A DNA stretch of 8,323 nucleotides from Chryseobacterium sp. (GTDB lineage Bacteria; Bacteroidota; Bacteroidia; Flavobacteriales; Weeksellaceae). The notes beneath the pieces were generated by a model. It was not told the origin of the DNA, made no database searches, and saw nothing but the letters and a program-made list of their open reading frames with translations. Position 1 is the first letter of the stretch. The number at the start of each line of letters is the position of its first letter. The stretch is taken from the NCBI GenBank assembly GCA_003852805.1, contig RDDY01000114.1, positions 1 to 8,323 on the forward strand, read 5' to 3'. A program made the position numbers and the translations under genes. Shown here piece by piece: positions 5,941 through 8,323 of this stretch.

Positions 5941-7105
5941 AACGCTGCGACAACCGAACGGATTTTATGGTAGCAGGATCGTATAAGTCCGCAATTTCGT
6001 GGACAGGCGTAAGGGCGGGATATAAATTGACGCCGATCAACTTGATCGAGCCGTCATCTACCTTTTGCTGTTCCTCTGTACCGTGCTCATAAATCATTCT
6101 CTGCAACTCGCCTGTTTTCAGCACTTCCAAATAACCGCCTTTTTCTTCGAGGTCCAAGAACAACTGCCAAGCTTTTTCGGCCAACTGTCGTGTGGCATCC
6201 TCCACCACAAAAGCGCCTGCTGCGGCGTCGCCAAAGACATTGATGATGCTCTCATACGCTAAAACGATCAACTGCTTGAAGCTGATTTCCTCCGATAGAG
6301 AGTCGGTATTTTCTATCTTATAATCTTGGGCAAAGACAGCATCGGCCCCGGCGATCATTCCCGCAGCAAGTTCCAACGTGCTGCGAATCAAGTTGTTTTC
6401 GGGATCACCGGTCGTCTTGTTGCGCAGAGAGTTCTCGGCAAAGATATAACCGGTCGTTTCGACACCGAATTCCTTGCCCAGTTGACCGATGAGCAATTTC
6501 AACGCCCGAAGTTTCGAAATTTCCAAGAAGTAATTGCCACCGATGGCAGTGCGAAACAGCAGCTTATTCAACACCTCAGGACCTTCTTGTTCCGCCAGTT
6601 CTTTCGCCTTCAAAAGCGCCACCGCAAGCTGCTGCACCATGGACGCTCCGGCATTCTGATGTGTGGAAATGTCTATGCAGTAATTTTTCTCAAACGGCAA
6701 GTCTTTCAGTTTTTCAACTGTTTCTGCATATATCTCCGCCGGAAGGTTGTTCGGCAGGATATCGCAAAGGCTGAAATACTTATTTTCCGCCGTGAAAGGC
6801 AAGCCGTTCTCAAGCGCCGCTTTTTCCACAAATACAGCCTTCTCGGTAAGTTCATCCGCAGGTCCGTCGACGAGAACCGCAAATGCTTGGTCCACAAAAT
6901 CAGGATTGTAGCGCGCGACAAGATGCGTGTTTTCTTCGCTGCGCGGCAGTATACCGGCCGTTGCAGCGTTGCCGTAATACGGCTGCAATATGATGCCTTC
7001 TATATTTTCTTTGCGCAGTACGGCGTAGATATCATCGGTTTTCAGCTGTTTTGCAACCAGCTGTTCCCAGTCTTGCAGGCTTGTTTTTTTGAAGTCTTCC
7101 ATCAT
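5930..7105 (-). CDS. mutA: Methylmalonyl-CoA mutase small (beta) subunit, barrel domain only
   Basis: This 391-aa member of the methylmalonyl-CoA mutase family belongs to the non-catalytic small-subunit type. In heterodimeric mutases this subunit pairs with the B12-carrying large subunit, which interconverts methylmalonyl-CoA and succinyl-CoA in propionate metabolism. Family features are IEGIILQPYY (35-44), GNYFLEISKLRALKLL (190-205) and DPENNLIRSTLELAAGMIAGAD (234-255). The chain ends (RLSQRYEA) where family members pass from the TIM barrel to the linker, so the C-terminal cobalamin-binding fold is absent; other small subunits are longer (roughly 450-640 aa). The frame is open throughout, so I see a short form rather than a broken gene. 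Two adjacent ATG codons (7105 and 7102) could start it. It lies 3 nt after the FtsB/DivIC-like gene and overlaps the methyltransferase gene. The expected large-subunit gene is not next to it, and must lie elsewhere if the enzyme works. Confidence 0.9.
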   Translation of the reverse strand: MMEDFKKTSLQDWEQLVAKQLKTDDIYAVLRKENIEGIILQPYYGNAATAGILPRSEENTHLVARYNPDFVDQAFAVLVDGPADELTEKAVFVEKAALENGLPFTAENKYFSLCDILPNNLPAEIYAETVEKLKDLPFEKNYCIDISTHQNAGASMVQQLAVALLKAKELAEQEGPEVLNKLLFRTAIGGNYFLEISKLRALKLLIGQLGKEFGVETTGYIFAENSLRNKTTGDPENNLIRSTLELAAGMIAGADAVFAQDYKIENTDSLSEEISFKQLIVLAYESIINVFGDAAAGAFVVEDATRQLAEKAWQLFLDLEEKGGYLEVLKTGELQRMIYEHGTEEQQKVDDGSIKLIGVNLYPALTPVHEIADLYDPATIKSVRLSQRYEA

Positions 7106-7108
7106 AGA

Positions 7109-7453
7109 TTAGTGAGTCACGGTGCTGTCGGGCACCAGAATGAAGATCTCTTCGTTGTCTTTTTTCATGAAGTAATTTTCGCGCGCATACTTCTCGCGCT
7201 CGGATTTGTTCTCCATCAGCTTTTTGTAGAAGCCGTCGTTTTTCTCGTATTGCGTTTTATAGAAATCCAATTGCTGTTTTTGATCGCGGATTTCGCCGTT
7301 CAATTCATTGATAACCAGAAACGAGGTATTGTCGAAAAAGACCATCCAGACGAGAAACACAAATACGGTGATGGTGTATTTGTTCACCACGTATCGCCGT
7401 ACCAAACGGCCGGCGAGCGATTTCTTCTTTATGTCTTTAATGCGCTCGTCCAT
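7109..7453 (-). CDS. Septum formation initiator family protein (FtsB/DivIC-like)
   Basis: This is a 114-aa bitopic membrane protein with the FtsB/DivIC layout: a basic cytoplasmic N-terminus (1-25), one membrane segment (about 26-40, YTITVFVFLVWMVFF), a periplasmic coiled coil (about 46-85) and the conserved end of the family, REKYARENYFMKKDNEEIFI (86-105). Family members join FtsL and FtsQ/DivIB in the divisome and link Z-ring assembly to septal peptidoglycan synthesis. Sequence alone does not separate FtsB from DivIC, so I give no symbol. Its ATG shares one base with the udk stop codon (TAATG), and the mutase small-subunit gene follows 3 nt after its own stop. From memory, udk followed by this gene and a mutase small-subunit gene is a recurrent order in flavobacteria. 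Confidence 0.92.
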   Translation of the reverse strand: MDERIKDIKKKSLAGRLVRRYVVNKYTITVFVFLVWMVFFDNTSFLVINELNGEIRDQKQQLDFYKTQYEKNDGFYKKLMENKSEREKYARENYFMKKDNEEIFILVPDSTVTH

Positions 7454-8070
7454 TATTGCGCTTGGTTTAAAGAATTGTTGATCACCGTTGTCAGAAAGTC
7501 GATGGCCACCGAGTTTTTGCGCATGTTCGGGATGATGATGTCTGCCTCATTTTTGGAAGGTTCGATAAATTCCTGATGCATGGGTTTCAAAGTGTTTTGG
7601 TAACGGTGCAAGACTTCTTGCAAATCCCTGCCCCGCTCTTGCGTATCCCTGCGTATACGGCGGATCAATCGCTCGTCAGAATCGGCATGCACAAAGACTT
7701 TCAGATCCATTTCCTGCAATAATTCTTTATTGGTAAGCACCAAGATTCCTTCGATGATGAGAACATTTTTCGGCTCCACCAACACATGATCTCCGGTACG
7801 CGTATGCGTAACGAACGAATACAGCGGTTGCTCTATCGGCAGGTTGTTTTTCAGTCTCTGCACGTGCTCCAGCAGCAATTCAAAATCGATGGATTTGGGA
7901 TGATCGTAGTTCAATCCTTCACGCTCGCTTAGGCTCAGGTGTTGGTTGTCATGGTAGTAATTATCCTGCGACAGGACGTTGACACCTTCTGTGTTCAGTT
8001 GCTGAAGAATGTTGTTGACAACGGTTGTCTTGCCCGATCCGGTTCCGCCGGCAATTCCTATTACAAGCAT
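7453..8070 (-). CDS. udk: Uridine kinase
   Basis: This 205-aa cytoplasmic enzyme phosphorylates uridine and cytidine to UMP/CMP in pyrimidine salvage. It shows the P-loop GGTGSGKT (8-15), the substrate-site SQDNYYHD (34-41, with D36 as the likely catalytic aspartate), NYDHP (54-58), IIEGIL (105-110), the lid region RRIRRDTQERGRD (137-149) and the FIEPSKNEADIIIP block (168-181). Length is typical of bacterial Udk. It is the first gene of a compact operon (udk, FtsB/DivIC-like, mutase small subunit, methyltransferase) and is preceded by a promoter-like box at 8088-8095. There is no Shine-Dalgarno before the ATG. Confidence 0.96.
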   Translation of the reverse strand: MLVIGIAGGTGSGKTTVVNNILQQLNTEGVNVLSQDNYYHDNQHLSLSEREGLNYDHPKSIDFELLLEHVQRLKNNLPIEQPLYSFVTHTRTGDHVLVEPKNVLIIEGILVLTNKELLQEMDLKVFVHADSDERLIRRIRRDTQERGRDLQEVLHRYQNTLKPMHQEFIEPSKNEADIIIPNMRKNSVAIDFLTTVINNSLNQAQ

Positions 8071-8087
8071 GTGAGAGTATATTTTTG

Positions 8088-8095
8088 CAAAAGTA
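8088..8095 (-). promoter_or_regulatory. Promoter -7 box for the udk operon
   Basis: TACTTTTG on the minus strand fully matches the Bacteroidota -7 consensus TAnnTTTG, 17 nt ahead of the udk ATG. The -33 region has only a T-rich TTTTCG instead of a clean TTG. It sits in the 73-nt gap after the SanA/YdcF-like gene, where no terminator hairpin was found, so some readthrough from upstream is also possible. Confidence 0.55.
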
Positions 8096-8143
8096 GTTTA
8101 TTTTAAAATTCGGCTCGAAAACGATTGCCGTGAAACCGCCGAT

Positions 8144-8323
8144 TCACGCGCTGCCATTGACCGTAACCTCGGGAGAAATGTTCAATACATAAAACAACAC
8201 AGCCTTAATCCGAGCGAAAAATTCGCGGAAGTGATTCCGGTAAAAACTCTCGTATCGATCGATGTCTTGCGCGTCGAAGGCATACGCATTCATCCTCAGA
8301 TTGCGCGCCAAGAACAGCGCGCG
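8144..8323 (-). CDS. SanA/YdcF family (DUF218) protein, C-terminal 59 residues only
   Basis: The gene enters from the right edge; I translated the last 59 codons and the TGA at 8144-8146. The fragment RALFLARNLRMNAYAFDAQD (residues 1-20 of the fragment) followed by YRNHFREFFARIKAVLFYVL resembles the C-terminus of SanA-type proteins, where an RA(L/V)FLAR helix precedes a strand, an AQD turn and a REx2AR-K helix. Family members (SanA, YdcF, ElyC) are linked to envelope permeability, including exclusion of vancomycin at high temperature in E. coli. The catalytic or ligand-binding part is outside the window, so the assignment rests on C-terminal similarity recalled from the family. Confidence 0.72.
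   Translation of the reverse strand, partial: RALFLARNLRMNAYAFDAQDIDRYESFYRNHFREFFARIKAVLFYVLNISPEVTVNGSA

Noticed and set aside
6326..7576. A 416-codon open frame on the plus strand, opposite the mutase subunit, the FtsB/DivIC-like gene and the start of the region coding udk's C-terminus
   Set aside because: It lies antisense to three well-identified genes and spans their junctions, its translation resembles no family I know, and no promoter or terminator fits it. It is explained by codon bias of the opposite strand.
1..8323. Search for mobile elements, CRISPR repeats, tRNA/rRNA and phage or toxin-antitoxin genes
   Set aside because: No spaced direct repeats, terminal inverted repeats around an ORF, cloverleaf-like segments or recognisable mobile or defence proteins were seen by eye.

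Overview
The window is ordinary chromosomal core sequence from a member of the Bacteroidota. Three things suggest this. The three clearest promoters carry the TAnnTTTG -7 box used by the Bacteroidota housekeeping sigma factor. Start codons are preceded by A/T-rich leaders without Shine-Dalgarno sequences. The gene content is typical of the phylum: etfB-etfA followed by a bifunctional-nuclease gene, udk-ftsB/divIC-methylmalonyl-CoA mutase small subunit, and a PG_1098-type methyltransferase. I lean towards the flavobacterial side from remembered gene order, but cannot fix a genus. No mobile element, CRISPR array, RNA gene or phage gene was seen.

All eleven genes lie on the minus strand, so transcription runs from high to low coordinates. 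In that order: (1) the 3' end of a SanA/YdcF-like envelope protein gene (8144-8323). (2) A tightly packed operon with its own promoter: udk (uridine kinase), an FtsB/DivIC-type division protein, a short methylmalonyl-CoA mutase small subunit and a two-domain SAM-dependent methyltransferase; neighbours overlap or are 3 nt apart (4792-8070). (3) A small lipoprotein with its own promoter and a perfect intrinsic terminator (4406-4741). (4) An M20 dipeptidase overlapping an SDR oxidoreductase by 8 nt, ending in a second terminator (2229-4371). (5) etfB-etfA, encoding electron transfer flavoprotein, with a dyad-rich upstream region and a third terminator (341-2208). (6) The 5' part of a DUF151 bifunctional nuclease gene that runs off the window edge (1-265), whose promoter sits so close to the ATG that its mRNA may be leaderless.

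The metabolic theme is acyl-CoA and propionate metabolism (ETF, methylmalonyl-CoA mutase) beside peptide turnover, pyrimidine salvage and cell division. The genes do not form one obvious pathway. No undescribed system stands out. The points most worth checking are the non-canonical flavin/nucleotide-site residues in EtfA and EtfB, the mutase small subunit that stops at the end of its barrel with no large-subunit gene next to it, the possible leaderless transcript, the dyads upstream of etfB, and an unrecognised small acidic lipoprotein. The longest gene-free stretch is 177 nt (2115-2291).
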